Part shown: positions 17,172-26,412 of the stretch, one piece after another
How positions within the stretch are numbered: position 1 is the stretch's first letter
Layout of the letters: every line of letters begins with the position of its first letter
Assembly (NCBI RefSeq): GCF_039522605.1
Contig: NZ_BAAADS010000012.1
Location: 124,001-188,000, forward strand
Source: Lentibacillus siamensis
GTDB lineage: Bacteria > Bacillota > Bacilli > Bacillales > Amphibacillaceae
Length of the DNA: 64,000 nt
Direction: 5' to 3'
Notes under the pieces: generated by a model
Told to the model about the DNA's origin: nothing
The model's input: the letters and a program-made list of their open reading frames with translations, nothing else
Database searches by the model: none
Program-made: the position numbers and the translations under genes

Positions 17172-17254
17172 GCAGATAAGTATAAAACTTTCTTACTGCA
17201 TAAGTGCAACTAATGCCGTCACCTAATGGGTTATGGACCACCCGGTTTTCTAAT
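17172..17254. repeat. dispersed intergenic repeat, copy A2
   Basis: The fullest copy of the family also seen at 4418-4494 and, partially, at 40513-40572. It runs from GCAGATAAGTATAAAAC to GGTTTTCTAAT and directly follows the gerM terminator. It holds no plausible gene. Confidence 0.6.
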
Positions 17255-17372
17255 TTACTCCTGCCTTGCATTGACGGACAAGCCTTATCACAGGATGTAT
17301 TTTCATGTTTCTTTCGTGTAAAATATGATAGGATTGCTCTAGTGAATGGTCGAATAAGGAGGACTTTTAAAA

Positions 17373-18140
17373 GTGAGAAATGATCAACGAAAGAATAATC
17401 AATTACGTGAAATCACAATCATCAGGGATTTTGTCAAACATCCTGAAGGGTCAGTGCTTATTCAAGCTGGTGATACGAAAGTTATTTGCAATGCCAGTGT
17501 GGAAGACAGAGTGCCTCCATTTATGCGCGGACAGGGAAAAGGCTGGATTACTGCAGAATATGCCATGCTTCCCCGGGCAACAGACCAGCGGAATATCCGC
17601 GAATCGTCAAAGGGGAAGGTGAGTGGCCGGACAATGGAAATCCAGCGGCTGATTGGCAGAGCACTTCGGTCGGTTGTTGATTTAAATAAAATAGGCGAAC
17701 GGACGGTATGGGTGGATTGCGATGTCATTCAGGCCGATGGAGGAACAAGGACTGCCTCCATTACAGGTGCTTTTGTTGCTGTTGTATTGGCGTTTGGTAA
17801 GATGCTTGATAATAAAACCATTAATAAAATGCCTGTTACTGACTTTTTATCTGCTGTATCAGTCGGTGTATTGCCTGATGGTACCGAAGCTCTGGATTTA
17901 AATTATGCAGAGGACTCCGAAGCACAGGTTGATATGAATATCGTCATGACGGGTAATGGAGAATTTGTTGAGATACAGGGAACTGGTGAGGAAGCGACAT
18001 TTACGAATGACCAGTTATTGAAGATGCTTGAGTTGGCAAGTGATGGCGTTCAGGATATCACGGCGGTTCAAAAAGATGTAATAGGAGATGCGGCAAGTCG
18101 TATAGGAGAAACAAAGACGAAAGAGGGACAGGAAAAATGA
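17373..18140 (+). CDS. rph: ribonuclease PH
   Basis: RNase PH (255 residues) trims tRNA 3' ends by phosphorolysis. Strong family sequence: HPEGSVLIQAGDTKVICNAS, PRATDQRNIRESSKGKVSGR, EIQRLIGRALRSVVD, CDVIQADGGTRTASITGAF and EIQGTGEEATF. The start GTG at 17373 follows AAGGAGG with 10-base spacing. Its stop overlaps the ysnA start by four bases, indicating translational coupling. The C-terminal tail beyond about residue 240 is lysine-rich and variable. Confidence 0.98.
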   Translation: MRNDQRKNNQLREITIIRDFVKHPEGSVLIQAGDTKVICNASVEDRVPPFMRGQGKGWITAEYAMLPRATDQRNIRESSKGKVSGRTMEIQRLIGRALRSVVDLNKIGERTVWVDCDVIQADGGTRTASITGAFVAVVLAFGKMLDNKTINKMPVTDFLSAVSVGVLPDGTEALDLNYAEDSEAQVDMNIVMTGNGEFVEIQGTGEEATFTNDQLLKMLELASDGVQDITAVQKDVIGDAASRIGETKTKEGQEK

Positions 18141-18724
18141 AAGAGATCATTGTTGCTACAAAAAATCCTGGTAAAGCAGAAGAATTCAGAAGTTTTTTTG
18201 TAAAATATGATATCAAAACTGTTTCACTGCTTGATTTAATTGAGCCGGTGGAAGATATAGAAGAAACAGGGACGACGTTTGAAGCGAATGCTGCATTAAA
18301 AGCGGAGCAGATTGCTGATAAAATGAATACGCCGGTACTTGCCGATGACTCCGGGTTGGTTGTTGATGCACTTGATGGGCGGCCGGGAATATTTTCCGCC
18401 CGGTATGCTGGTGAACCTAAAGATGATCAGGCTAATCTGGAAAAAGTACTGCATGAATTGGAAGGCGTTGCAAATCGCCAGGCAAGGTTTGTTTGTGTAC
18501 TTGCGGTGGCTATTCCTGGAAAAGAAACGATTTTTAAACGAGGGGTCTGTGAAGGTTCCCTGATTTCGGAGCCAAAAGGCGAGAATGGATTTGGTTATGA
18601 TCCTATTTTTATTCCGGATGGTTATAGAAAAACGATGGCACAACTCACGGCTGATAAAAAAAATGAAATCAGTCATCGCAGTAATGCAATAATGAAACTG
18701 GAAGAATGGATAAAGCAGCTCTAG
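18137..18724 (+). CDS. rdgB: XTP/dITP diphosphatase (RdgB/HAM1 family)
   Basis: A 195-residue house-cleaning nucleotide pyrophosphatase that removes dITP and XTP from the nucleotide pool. Motifs: VATKNPGKAEEF at the N-terminus, DDSGLVVDALDGRPGIFSAR, and GENGFGYDPIF. It corresponds to B. subtilis ysnA and overlaps rph by 4 bp. The ATG is preceded by GGACAGG within the end of rph. Length and order are standard. Confidence 0.96.
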   Translation: MKEIIVATKNPGKAEEFRSFFVKYDIKTVSLLDLIEPVEDIEETGTTFEANAALKAEQIADKMNTPVLADDSGLVVDALDGRPGIFSARYAGEPKDDQANLEKVLHELEGVANRQARFVCVLAVAIPGKETIFKRGVCEGSLISEPKGENGFGYDPIFIPDGYRKTMAQLTADKKNEISHRSNAIMKLEEWIKQL

Positions 18725-18746
18725 CAGCAGATTGTGGGGTTACAAT

Positions 18747-19259
18747 ATGCATAAAGTACTAATTATCAGTGACAGTCATGGTTTAACAACAGAATTGGAT
18801 GAAATTAAAAAGCAGCACCCTGATGCTCAAATGATTCATTGCGGTGATTCGGAATTGGATATCGATGCACCGGAACTCGAAGGATTTACAAAAGTGGCGG
18901 GGAATTGTGACTTTGATTCAAGATATCCACAGGAACAGACGGTTGAAATTGGCGGTCTGCGTTTTTTTGTGGCGCACGGACACAGACATCAGGTGAAACG
19001 GGGATTGATGACAATATCCTACCGGGCGATGGAAGAAGATGCGGATGTGGTATGTTTCGGTCATACACACATAGCCGGAGCAGAAAAAAGCGGTGAACTT
19101 TTGCTGGTTAATCCCGGCAGCATAAGGCTTCCCCGGCTTAGAGATATCAAGACATATGCGATTTTGGAATGGGAAACTCCCGCTCATGTTAACGTCGGGT
19201 TTCGCACATTGTCCGGCGAAGTTGTCGAGGAACTTTCTATTCATACATCATTGAAATAA
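18747..19259 (+). CDS. ysnB: metallophosphoesterase YsnB (YfcE/MJ0936 type)
   Basis: A 170-residue calcineurin-like phosphodiesterase. Metal-binding motifs in order: ISDSHG, HCGDSELD, VAGNCDFD, VAHGHRH and CFGHTHIAG. ATG 18747 is chosen over TTG 18732 because it gives the conserved N-terminus MHKVLIISDSHG. It is the last gene of the rph-ysnA-ysnB unit and is followed by a terminator. The natural substrate is unknown. Confidence 0.94.
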   Translation: MHKVLIISDSHGLTTELDEIKKQHPDAQMIHCGDSELDIDAPELEGFTKVAGNCDFDSRYPQEQTVEIGGLRFFVAHGHRHQVKRGLMTISYRAMEEDADVVCFGHTHIAGAEKSGELLLVNPGSIRLPRLRDIKTYAILEWETPAHVNVGFRTLSGEVVEELSIHTSLK

Positions 19260-19265
19260 GCGGAA

Positions 19266-19306
19266 CTTTCATCCGGTTTACTACCGGATGAAAAAGCTTT
19301 TTTTCT
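19266..19306 (+). terminator. terminator after ysnB
   Basis: TTTCATCCGGT and ACCGGATGAAA form an 11-bp stem followed by AAGCTTTTTTTC. Confidence 0.85.
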
Positions 19307-19433
19307 GCTAATAACTATTGACAAATATTTTCATTGTACATATAATGATTCTTGTCCGTGAAAAACATGCGGATTCATAATGGAGAGTACGGCGGTTGAT
19401 ATCCTTATTCAGCATACATATTAAAGTAAGCAT

Positions 19434-19507
19434 GCGGGTGTAGTTTAGTGGTAAAACCTCAGCCTTCCAAGCTGATGATGTGGGTTCGATTCCCATCACC
19501 CGCTCCA
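19434..19507 (+). tRNA. tRNA-Gly (anticodon TCC)
   Basis: Seventy-four bases fold as a cloverleaf. The acceptor GCGGGTG (19434-19440) pairs with CACCCGC (19497-19503). The anticodon loop CTTCCAA gives TCC, and the T-loop is GGTTCGATTCC. The 3' CCA is encoded (19505-19507). Confidence 0.97.
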
Positions 19508-19514
19508 TAAAGTT

Positions 19515-19588
19515 GTCCCAGTAGCTCAGCAGGATAGAGCAACAGCCTTCTAAGCTGTGGGTCGCAGGTTCGAATCCTGCCTGGGACG
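19515..19588 (+). tRNA. tRNA-Arg (anticodon TCT)
   Basis: The acceptor GTCCCAG (19515-19521) pairs with CTGGGAC (19581-19587). The anticodon loop CTTCTAA gives TCT, and the T-arm contains GGTTCGAATCC. CCA is not encoded, unlike in the tRNA-Gly seven bases upstream, so the tail must be added by nucleotidyltransferase. Confidence 0.96.
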
Positions 19589-19593
19589 TAAAA

Positions 19594-19626
19594 AGGGACC
19601 TATATTTTCGTAGGTTCCTTTTTTCT
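19594..19626 (+). terminator. terminator of the tRNA pair
   Basis: GGGACCTA pairs with TAGGTTCC (one G-U wobble), followed by TTTTTT. The remaining spacer to 19799 shows no clear gene or RNA. Confidence 0.75.
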
Positions 19627-19799
19627 TATTTTGCAGGGTAGGTAAGATAATCGAACGTGTATATTGCTAGTAATACGGATAGTTCCGCAGCCGTAGTATA
19701 CGCCAAATTCAGGCAAAAGTTACTGATGTTTATATCATTATATATGGGGTATATTATTAAATTAAGGAATAATTATAGATACTGGAAAGGAGTGAATGC

Positions 19800-20780
19800 A
19801 TGCATAATAAGCAGACGAAGGTCGTTCTTTTTCCAAAATGGAAAGATACCCTTGAGGAAGAGAGTTTAATTGCCCTTAAGGAGAAGCGATATCATGAAGC
19901 ACTGGAAAAGCTGGAAAAGCTGATTAGCTATAATATTAACAATCATGAGATTGTGATCGGGAAACTTATTTGTTTGATGGAATTGGATCGGTATGATGAA
20001 GCGCAGAAACTGTGTGAAGATTTAATGAAAAATAATGATGAAAACTACTATCATTATGTACATATTTACCTGACTATTCTTTTCCAGACAAATCAATATT
20101 CATTATTAATGGAACAAGTGGAATATGAATTTGCACAGCCGGGGATTCCGGAAATGATTCGCGAACAATTTCAACAGCTTTATGATATGAGCTATAATAT
20201 GAATAGTGAATTGAAAACTGAAAAGTCTGTACAGTACATAAATGAACTTTGGAAAGCCGTGAAAGCTGAAAACCATGTGCACCAATGGAGTTTGGTTGAA
20301 AAGCTGCGTAAAATCAGTGCTGTACCGGTTGCTTCCGTAAAGAAGCTTCTTGTTAATGATAAGATTCATCCTGTGGTAAAAACTGCCATTTTTGCATGGA
20401 TGCAGGAGGTGGATGTTTCTGAATCCATTGAAATTCAAAAGTTTGATATATATATGTCCGTTATTCCAAACGCAACAACCCCGCTCAATATGCATCCTGC
20501 AATGAAAAGGACAATGCTCTTTATAAGCGACCTGGAACAACGTAATCCATCTTTATACAAACTTGTTGAAAAGCTGCTTTACCGATATTGCTATGTCCGA
20601 TATCCGATTATGCCGGCTGAGAAGGATATAGCAGCACTGGCAGATGCGTTGATTATCATAGGGGAAGAAAATATGAAAATACATACTGAAAATAAGAAAA
20701 AAACAGATGAAAAACGTAATCACTTCGTTGAAGAAGTCCAACTGTGTGAAGCATTATACTTGACGGTTCTGGAGGCATAG
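19800..20780 (+). CDS. ysoA: TPR-like protein YsoA
   Basis: A 326-residue soluble helical protein located just before tig, as ysoA is in B. subtilis. The N-terminal half contains tetratricopeptide-like helix pairs (for example EKRYHEALEKLEKLISYNIN and LDRYDEAQKLCEDLMKNNDE). The C-terminal half is helical without a recognised catalytic motif. No signal peptide or membrane segment is seen. ATG 19800 follows AAAGGAG. It may be a protein-interaction scaffold; the function is unknown and the symbol rests on synteny and TPR content. Confidence 0.75.
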   Translation: MHNKQTKVVLFPKWKDTLEEESLIALKEKRYHEALEKLEKLISYNINNHEIVIGKLICLMELDRYDEAQKLCEDLMKNNDENYYHYVHIYLTILFQTNQYSLLMEQVEYEFAQPGIPEMIREQFQQLYDMSYNMNSELKTEKSVQYINELWKAVKAENHVHQWSLVEKLRKISAVPVASVKKLLVNDKIHPVVKTAIFAWMQEVDVSESIEIQKFDIYMSVIPNATTPLNMHPAMKRTMLFISDLEQRNPSLYKLVEKLLYRYCYVRYPIMPAEKDIAALADALIIIGEENMKIHTENKKKTDEKRNHFVEEVQLCEALYLTVLEA

Positions 20781-20801
20781 ACCTTCATACGTTCATAATT
20801 G

Positions 20802-20829
20802 TTGAAAGGACTTCGAATTATGTTATAAT
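20802..20829 (+). promoter_or_regulatory. putative tig promoter
   Basis: TTGAAA (20802-20807) and TATAAT (20824-20829) are spaced by 16 bp, about 90 bases before the tig start codon. Confidence 0.6.
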
Positions 20830-20918
20830 GAGATGGTTGTAAATTTGATCATTAAATATACTAGTTTATATTGGTGAATGCGGCATTATAAAGATATTTT
20901 GATTTTGGAGGGAATAGT

Positions 20919-22211
20919 ATGTCGGCAAAATGGGAAAAGCAAGAAGGCAATGAAGGAGTACTGACATTTGAAGTCAGTGTGGATGAATTTGAAAAAGGAC
21001 TGGATCAGGCATTTAAAAAAGTGGTGAAGGATGTACAGATTCCAGGTTTCCGTAAAGGGAAGGTACCTCGTAAAATTTTTGAAAACCGATTTGGTGTTGA
21101 GTCACTGTATCAGGATGCAGTTGACATTCTGCTTCCAGATGCATATGTTAATGCTGTTGAAGAAACCGGTATTGAACCAATTGAACAACCGGAAGTTGAT
21201 ATTGAAGAAATCGAGCGCGGTAAACCACTTGTTTTCACTGCCAAAGTGATCGTTAAACCGGAAGTAACACTTGGTGAATATAAAGGACTTGAAGTGGAAG
21301 AGCAGTCCGTCGAAGTTACCGATGAAGATGTGGATCATGAAATTGAACATCAGCGTGAGCATCAGGCTGAACTTGTCATTAAAGAGGAAGGCACTGTCGA
21401 AGAAGGGGACACTGTTGTAATGGATTTTGAAGGATTCATGGACGGTGAAGCTTTCGAAGGCGGTAAAGGCGAAGATCATTCATTGGAAATCGGATCGGGA
21501 CAATTCATCCCCGGATTCGAAGAGCAGCTGGTTGGTAAATCAGCAGGTGACGAAACTGAAATTGAAATTACTTTCCCGGAAGACTATCATGCCGAGGACC
21601 TGGCTGGTAAAAAAGCACAATTCCAGGTCAAAATTCATGATGTTAAAACGAAAGAACTGCCGGACCTTGATGATGAATTTGCAAAAGATGTAGATGAAGA
21701 AGTAGAAACACTTGATGAGTTGAAAACAAAGAAAAAAGAAGAACTGGAAGCGCAACGTAAGCAGGATGCTGAAAACCAGAAACGGGAATCACTGATTGAA
21801 CAGGCGTCCGATAATGCTGAAGTTGACGTTCCGGAAGCAATGGTAAATACGGAACTTGACCGGATGATTAAAGAATTTGAACAGCGTCTGCAAATGCAGG
21901 GAATGACAATGGATATGTATTTCCAATTTTCCGGTCAGGATGAAAATGCGTTAAAAGAGCAAATGAAAGATGATGCTGAAAAACGCGTTAAAACAAATCT
22001 TACTCTGGAAGCAATTGTACATGCTGAAAACCTTGAAGTGTCTGACGAAGATGTTGATGAGGAGCTTGGCAACATGGCGTCCATGTATGGTACTGAGGTT
22101 GAACAGCTTAAGCAAATGCTTGGCGGAAACACCGATGCTATTAAAGAAGATTTGAAAATGAAGGAAGCTATCGAATTTCTTGTGGATAACAGTAAAACGA
22201 TTGAAGGATAA
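20919..22211 (+). CDS. tig: trigger factor
   Basis: Trigger factor (430 residues), the ribosome-associated chaperone and prolyl isomerase. The N-terminal ribosome-binding domain carries the signature IPGFRKGKVPRKIFENRFG. The FKBP-type PPIase domain spans about 160-245 (EEGDTVVMDFEGFMDGEAFE, QFIPGFEEQLVGKSAGDE). The C-terminal helical chaperone domain follows, rich in acidic residues. Start ATG follows TGGAGGGAATAGT. Confidence 0.97.
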   Translation: MSAKWEKQEGNEGVLTFEVSVDEFEKGLDQAFKKVVKDVQIPGFRKGKVPRKIFENRFGVESLYQDAVDILLPDAYVNAVEETGIEPIEQPEVDIEEIERGKPLVFTAKVIVKPEVTLGEYKGLEVEEQSVEVTDEDVDHEIEHQREHQAELVIKEEGTVEEGDTVVMDFEGFMDGEAFEGGKGEDHSLEIGSGQFIPGFEEQLVGKSAGDETEIEITFPEDYHAEDLAGKKAQFQVKIHDVKTKELPDLDDEFAKDVDEEVETLDELKTKKKEELEAQRKQDAENQKRESLIEQASDNAEVDVPEAMVNTELDRMIKEFEQRLQMQGMTMDMYFQFSGQDENALKEQMKDDAEKRVKTNLTLEAIVHAENLEVSDEDVDEELGNMASMYGTEVEQLKQMLGGNTDAIKEDLKMKEAIEFLVDNSKTIEG

Positions 22212-22245
22212 TGGATTAGAGGCCTTAAATTAAAAATGAAGAAAG

Positions 22246-22276
22246 GAACAAGGTGCGATCATTCGCACCTTGTTTC
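22246..22276 (+). terminator. terminator after tig
   Basis: AACAAGGTGCGA and TCGCACCTTGTT form a 12-bp stem around a short loop, followed by TCACT. The hairpin is strong but its T-tract is short. Confidence 0.75.
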
Positions 22277-22284
22277 ACTATTCA

Positions 22285-22352
22285 CGGAAAACCAGGGATT
22301 TTATGAATAAAATCACCCTTGACCGTCAAGCATGGATGCAAGCAGGGTTTCC
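22285..22352 (+). other. structured intergenic element with possible 31-codon ORF
   Basis: Several short palindromes are packed here: GATTTTAT/ATAAAATC (within 22297-22314), TTGACCGTCAA (22319-22329) and GCATGGATGC (22330-22339). They are enclosed by CGGAAAACC and GGTTTCCG. The same stretch begins an open frame 22303-22398 (ATG to TAG, 31 codons) with only a weak AGGGA upstream. I cannot tell whether it is an RNA element, a decayed gene or chance. The rest of the 380-bp tig-clpX gap holds the tig terminator and the clpX promoter. Confidence 0.3.
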
Positions 22353-22490
22353 GGCAAATCAGTCTTTCGATGTTATCTTATTCGCTTTTGTGACATAGGA
22401 TAGGAAGAGGACAAAACAACAATGGTTATGATTTGACTTTTTCCCCAGATTCTTCATAATTAAGTGGTAAATGAAGTAAAGGTTTTTGTT

Positions 22491-22518
22491 TTGTTTTCTT
22501 ATTTTGATTTGGTATGAT
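22491..22518 (+). promoter_or_regulatory. putative clpX promoter
   Basis: TTGTTT (22491-22496) and TATGAT (22513-22518) with 16-bp spacing in an AT-rich leader, 75 bases before clpX. Confidence 0.45.
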
Positions 22519-22592
22519 GACAATGAAAGTAAAAGTTGAAGTGAATCGGATAATTTTTAAAAGGCAGATTTAAACTTTTAGGAGTGAATTGA

Positions 22593-23873
22593 ATGTTTAA
22601 GTTTAATGAAGAAAAGGGACAATTAAAATGTTCATTTTGTGGTAAAAGCCAGGATCAGGTCCGTAAACTTGTAGCGGGACCAGGCGTTTATATATGTGAT
22701 GAGTGTATTGAACTATGTACAGAAATTGTGGAAGAAGAGCTCGGTACAGAAGAAGAAACTGAATTTAAAGAAATTCCTAAGCCAAAAGAAATCTGTGAAA
22801 CGTTGAATGATTATGTAATAGGGCAGGATCAGGCCAAAAAGAATTTGTCTGTTGCCGTCTACAATCATTATAAGCGGATTAACTCACCGAGAAATGCAGA
22901 TGATGTGGAGCTTGCCAAAAGTAACATTGCTATGCTGGGACCTACTGGAAGCGGTAAAACACTTTTGGCTCAAACATTGGCGCGCATCTTAAATGTTCCG
23001 TTTGCAATGGCTGATGCAACATCATTAACCGAGGCAGGTTATGTAGGTGAAGATGTTGAGAACATTTTATTAAAACTGATTCAGGCTGCTGACTATGATG
23101 TGGAAAAAGCGGAAAAAGGAATCATTTATATTGATGAAATTGACAAGGTTGCCCGCAAATCGGAGAACCCGTCCATTACACGGGATGTATCCGGAGAAGG
23201 TGTTCAGCAGGCGCTTCTTAAAATATTGGAAGGTACAGTAGCAAGTGTTCCGCCTCAAGGAGGACGTAAGCATCCGCATCAGGAATTTATACAGATTGAT
23301 ACTACCAATGTCCTGTTTATCGTTGGCGGAGCATTTGATGGCATTGACCAGATTGTTAAGCGCCGTCTGGGTAAAAAGGTTATTGGTTTCGGTGCCAATG
23401 AATCACAGCAGGATATGGATAAATCTGAGCTTCTTACAAAAGTATTACCGGAAGACTTGTTGCGTTATGGACTTATTCCAGAATTTATCGGTCGGATTCC
23501 GGTGGTAGGCAGTCTTCAGCCATTGGACGAAGAAGCACTTGTTGATATTTTGACAAAACCAAAAAATGCTCTGGTTAAGCAATATGTGAAACTTTTCGAG
23601 ATGGATGATGTGGAGCTTGAATTTGAGGAAGAGGCGCTCACTGAAATAGCCAAAAAGGCAATTGAGCGTAAAACAGGTGCACGCGGTTTACGGTCGATTA
23701 TTGAAGGCATTACGCTTGATGTTATGTTTGATCTGCCTTCAAGGAATGAAGATATTGAAAAATGTATCATCACCAAAGATACCGTGATTAACGAAGGCGG
23801 CAATCCAAAGCTGGTCTTTCGAGATGGTACAGTAAAAGAAGGCAATAAAGAAATTCCCAAAGAAAGTGCATAA
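22593..23873 (+). CDS. clpX: ATP-dependent Clp protease ATP-binding subunit ClpX
   Basis: ClpX (426 residues) unfolds substrates for ClpP. The N-terminal C4 zinc-binding domain has Cys13, Cys16, Cys35 and Cys38. The AAA+ core shows Walker A GPTGSGKT, Walker B IIYIDEIDK, and the substrate loop motif GYVGEDVE. RRLGKKVIGFG contains the family's ClpP-binding IGF tripeptide. Start ATG follows TAGGAGTG. In B. subtilis lonB follows clpX; here lonA comes directly. Confidence 0.98.
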   Translation: MFKFNEEKGQLKCSFCGKSQDQVRKLVAGPGVYICDECIELCTEIVEEELGTEEETEFKEIPKPKEICETLNDYVIGQDQAKKNLSVAVYNHYKRINSPRNADDVELAKSNIAMLGPTGSGKTLLAQTLARILNVPFAMADATSLTEAGYVGEDVENILLKLIQAADYDVEKAEKGIIYIDEIDKVARKSENPSITRDVSGEGVQQALLKILEGTVASVPPQGGRKHPHQEFIQIDTTNVLFIVGGAFDGIDQIVKRRLGKKVIGFGANESQQDMDKSELLTKVLPEDLLRYGLIPEFIGRIPVVGSLQPLDEEALVDILTKPKNALVKQYVKLFEMDDVELEFEEEALTEIAKKAIERKTGARGLRSIIEGITLDVMFDLPSRNEDIEKCIITKDTVINEGGNPKLVFRDGTVKEGNKEIPKESA

Positions 23874-23897
23874 TGAATAATAAAATTTAACATCATA

Positions 23898-23940
23898 GAG
23901 GCTGACTCGGCATGCTGCTGGTGTCAGTCTTTTTCTTATG
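23898..23940 (+). terminator. terminator after clpX
   Basis: AGGCTGAC and GTCAGTCT pair around a GC-rich loop, followed by TTTTCTT. Confidence 0.7.
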
Positions 23941-24081
23941 TAAATAATGTTGTTTAGTATAAGGTTGTCAGGTAATACTAAGGTTGAAAGCGAGTCAATC
24001 CATTTACATTCAGCCGGTATTTTTATAAACTAATAAAACATACATAAATATTCCATTACAGATTTTATGGAGGTACATATA

Positions 24082-26412
24082 ATGACAAACGAAACGAAAG
24101 AGCTGCCGCTACTGCCATTACGGGGACTGCTTGTATTGCCGTCGATGGTGCTTCATTTGGATGTCGGACGGGACAAGTCTGTAGCAGCGCTTGAAAAAGC
24201 AATGATGGATGATTCGATTATTTTCCTGGCAGCTCAGAAAAAGGTCAGTCTGGATGATCCTGGCCCGCAAGACATCTACCGGATTGGTACATTGGCAAAG
24301 GTAAAACAGATGCTGAAACTTCCCAATGGTACGATTCGTGTCCTTGTTGAAGGTTTAAACCGCGGACAAATAACAAGGTTTACCGAAGAAAAAGATGAGT
24401 TTATGGTTGAAATTGAGGAATTAGCTGATGAGCATGGAGAGAACAATGAAGAAGAAGCCCTCATGCGTTCACTGCTGCGGCAGTTTGAGCAGTACATAAA
24501 CGTTTCACAAAAGATAACAAAGGAAACGCTGGCAACGGTGTCCGATATTGATGAACCGGGCCGCCTTGCAGATCTGGTTACATCACATCTTTCACTGAAG
24601 TTGAAGGACAAACAGGAAATACTGGAGATGGTGAATGTAAAACAGCGATTGCAGCATCTTGTTAAGCTTATTTCCAATGAAAAGAAAGTGCTGGATATAG
24701 AGAAGAAGATCGGCCAGCGCGTCAAAACGTCCATGGAAAAAACGCAAAAGGAATATTATTTGCGCGAACAACTTAAAGCAATCCAGAAAGAGTTGGGGGA
24801 AAAGGACGGTAAAAACGGTGAAGTTGGTCAGTTGCGGGAGAAAGTCGAAAACTCAGACATGCCCGATCGGATTGTTGAAGTCGCGATGAAGGAATTGGAC
24901 CGATATGAAAAAGTCCCGCAAAGTTCCGCGGAAAGTTCCGTAATCAGGAATTATATCGAATGGCTTTTGGCATTACCGTGGACAAATAAAACACAGGATA
25001 CCATTGAAATTGACAAAGCCCAGGAAATTCTGGATGTAGATCATTATGGGCTTGAAAAGGTCAAAGAACGGATTTTGGAATATCTCGCTGTCCAAAAGCT
25101 GACCAAGTCCATTAAAGGCCCGATTCTGTGTTTAGTCGGACCTCCAGGTGTCGGAAAAACATCATTGGCAAAATCGATTGCAAGATCAATCAATCGTAAT
25201 TTTGTCCGCATTTCACTTGGTGGTATCCGTGATGATGCGGAAATCCGCGGGCATCGTCGCACATATATTGGTGCTATGCCAGGTAGAATCATTCAAGGGA
25301 TGAAAAAAGCTGAGACAGTTAATCCAGTCTTTTTACTGGATGAAATCGATAAAATGGCCAGTGATTTCCGGGGCGATCCATCTTCTGCAATGCTGGAAGT
25401 TTTGGATCCCGAACAAAACAGTAATTTCAGTGATCACTTTATTGAGGAAACATATGATTTATCCAACGTGCTGTTCGTTGCAACAGCGAATTATGTTAAC
25501 AATATACCGGGACCGCTATTAGATCGGATGGAACTCATTTCCATTGCGGGGTATACTGAAGTGGAAAAACTGCATATTGCAAAAGAGCACCTGCTGCCAA
25601 AACAATTGAAGGAAAATGGCTTAAAAAAAGGGAATTTGCAGGTACGTGATGATGCATTATTGAAGTTGATCCGCACCTACACGCGGGAAGCGGGAGTCCG
25701 CGGGCTTGAACGCCAGCTTGCAACAATTTGCCGTAAAGCTGCCAAAATAATTATATCAGGTGATAAGAAGCGTGTAATTGTAACGGAAAAAAGTATTGAA
25801 GATTTACTTGGCAAACCACTGTTTCGCTACGGAAAAATGGAAGAGCGCAATCAGGTGGGAGCAGCTACTGGGCTGGCTTTCACTGCAGCGGGCGGCGATA
25901 CGCTGTCAATTGAAGTTTCTCATTATCCGGGCAAAGGCAAGTTAACACTTACCGGTAAACTTGGAGATGTAATGCAGGAATCGGCGCAAGCAGCCTTTAG
26001 TTATATCCGTTCACGTTCGGATGAGTTGAATATCGATTCCGATTTTTATGAGAAGTACGATATTCATATCCATGTTCCTGAGGGTGCGACACCAAAAGAT
26101 GGTCCGTCAGCAGGTATTACGATGGCTACTGCACTTGTTTCGGCGTTGACCGGCAGAGCTGTTAAGAAGGAAGTTGCCATGACTGGTGAGATTACACTAA
26201 GGGGACGTGTGTTGCCGATTGGCGGCTTAAAAGAAAAGTCACTCAGTGCACATCGGGCTGGTATTACAACAATCATCATTCCGGAAGAAAATGAAAAAGA
26301 TATTGAAGACATCCCGAAAAGTGTCCGGGACGATCTGACTTTTATTGAAGTTAATCATCTGGACCAAGTATTGAAGCATGCGCTGATGGAGGAGAAAAAT
26401 GAAAGTAACTGA
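24082..26412 (+). CDS. lonA: ATP-dependent protease LonA
   Basis: Lon (776 residues) with the N-terminal substrate-binding domain (about 5-200, LPLLPLRGLLVLPSMVLHLD), coiled-coil, AAA+ module (Walker A GPPGVGKTSLAK, Walker B FLLDEIDKM), and C-terminal protease domain with the catalytic Ser in KDGPSAGITMATAL and Lys in GGLKEKSLSAHRAG. ATG 24082 is chosen over the ATG at 24067 because GGAGG (24069-24073) lies between them at correct spacing for the second. It overlaps ysxC by 14 bp. Confidence 0.98.
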   Translation: MTNETKELPLLPLRGLLVLPSMVLHLDVGRDKSVAALEKAMMDDSIIFLAAQKKVSLDDPGPQDIYRIGTLAKVKQMLKLPNGTIRVLVEGLNRGQITRFTEEKDEFMVEIEELADEHGENNEEEALMRSLLRQFEQYINVSQKITKETLATVSDIDEPGRLADLVTSHLSLKLKDKQEILEMVNVKQRLQHLVKLISNEKKVLDIEKKIGQRVKTSMEKTQKEYYLREQLKAIQKELGEKDGKNGEVGQLREKVENSDMPDRIVEVAMKELDRYEKVPQSSAESSVIRNYIEWLLALPWTNKTQDTIEIDKAQEILDVDHYGLEKVKERILEYLAVQKLTKSIKGPILCLVGPPGVGKTSLAKSIARSINRNFVRISLGGIRDDAEIRGHRRTYIGAMPGRIIQGMKKAETVNPVFLLDEIDKMASDFRGDPSSAMLEVLDPEQNSNFSDHFIEETYDLSNVLFVATANYVNNIPGPLLDRMELISIAGYTEVEKLHIAKEHLLPKQLKENGLKKGNLQVRDDALLKLIRTYTREAGVRGLERQLATICRKAAKIIISGDKKRVIVTEKSIEDLLGKPLFRYGKMEERNQVGAATGLAFTAAGGDTLSIEVSHYPGKGKLTLTGKLGDVMQESAQAAFSYIRSRSDELNIDSDFYEKYDIHIHVPEGATPKDGPSAGITMATALVSALTGRAVKKEVAMTGEITLRGRVLPIGGLKEKSLSAHRAGITTIIIPEENEKDIEDIPKSVRDDLTFIEVNHLDQVLKHALMEEKNESN

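Noticed and set aside
19388..19395. Single TACGGCGG before tRNA-Gly as a third array
   Set aside because: No further core occurs 21 bp on either side. About two exact 8-mers are expected by chance in a window this size counting both strands.
22593..24082. CtsR or CIRCE operators before clpX and lonA
   Set aside because: I looked for the tandem GGTCAAA heptads and the TTAGCACTC inverted repeat and found neither.
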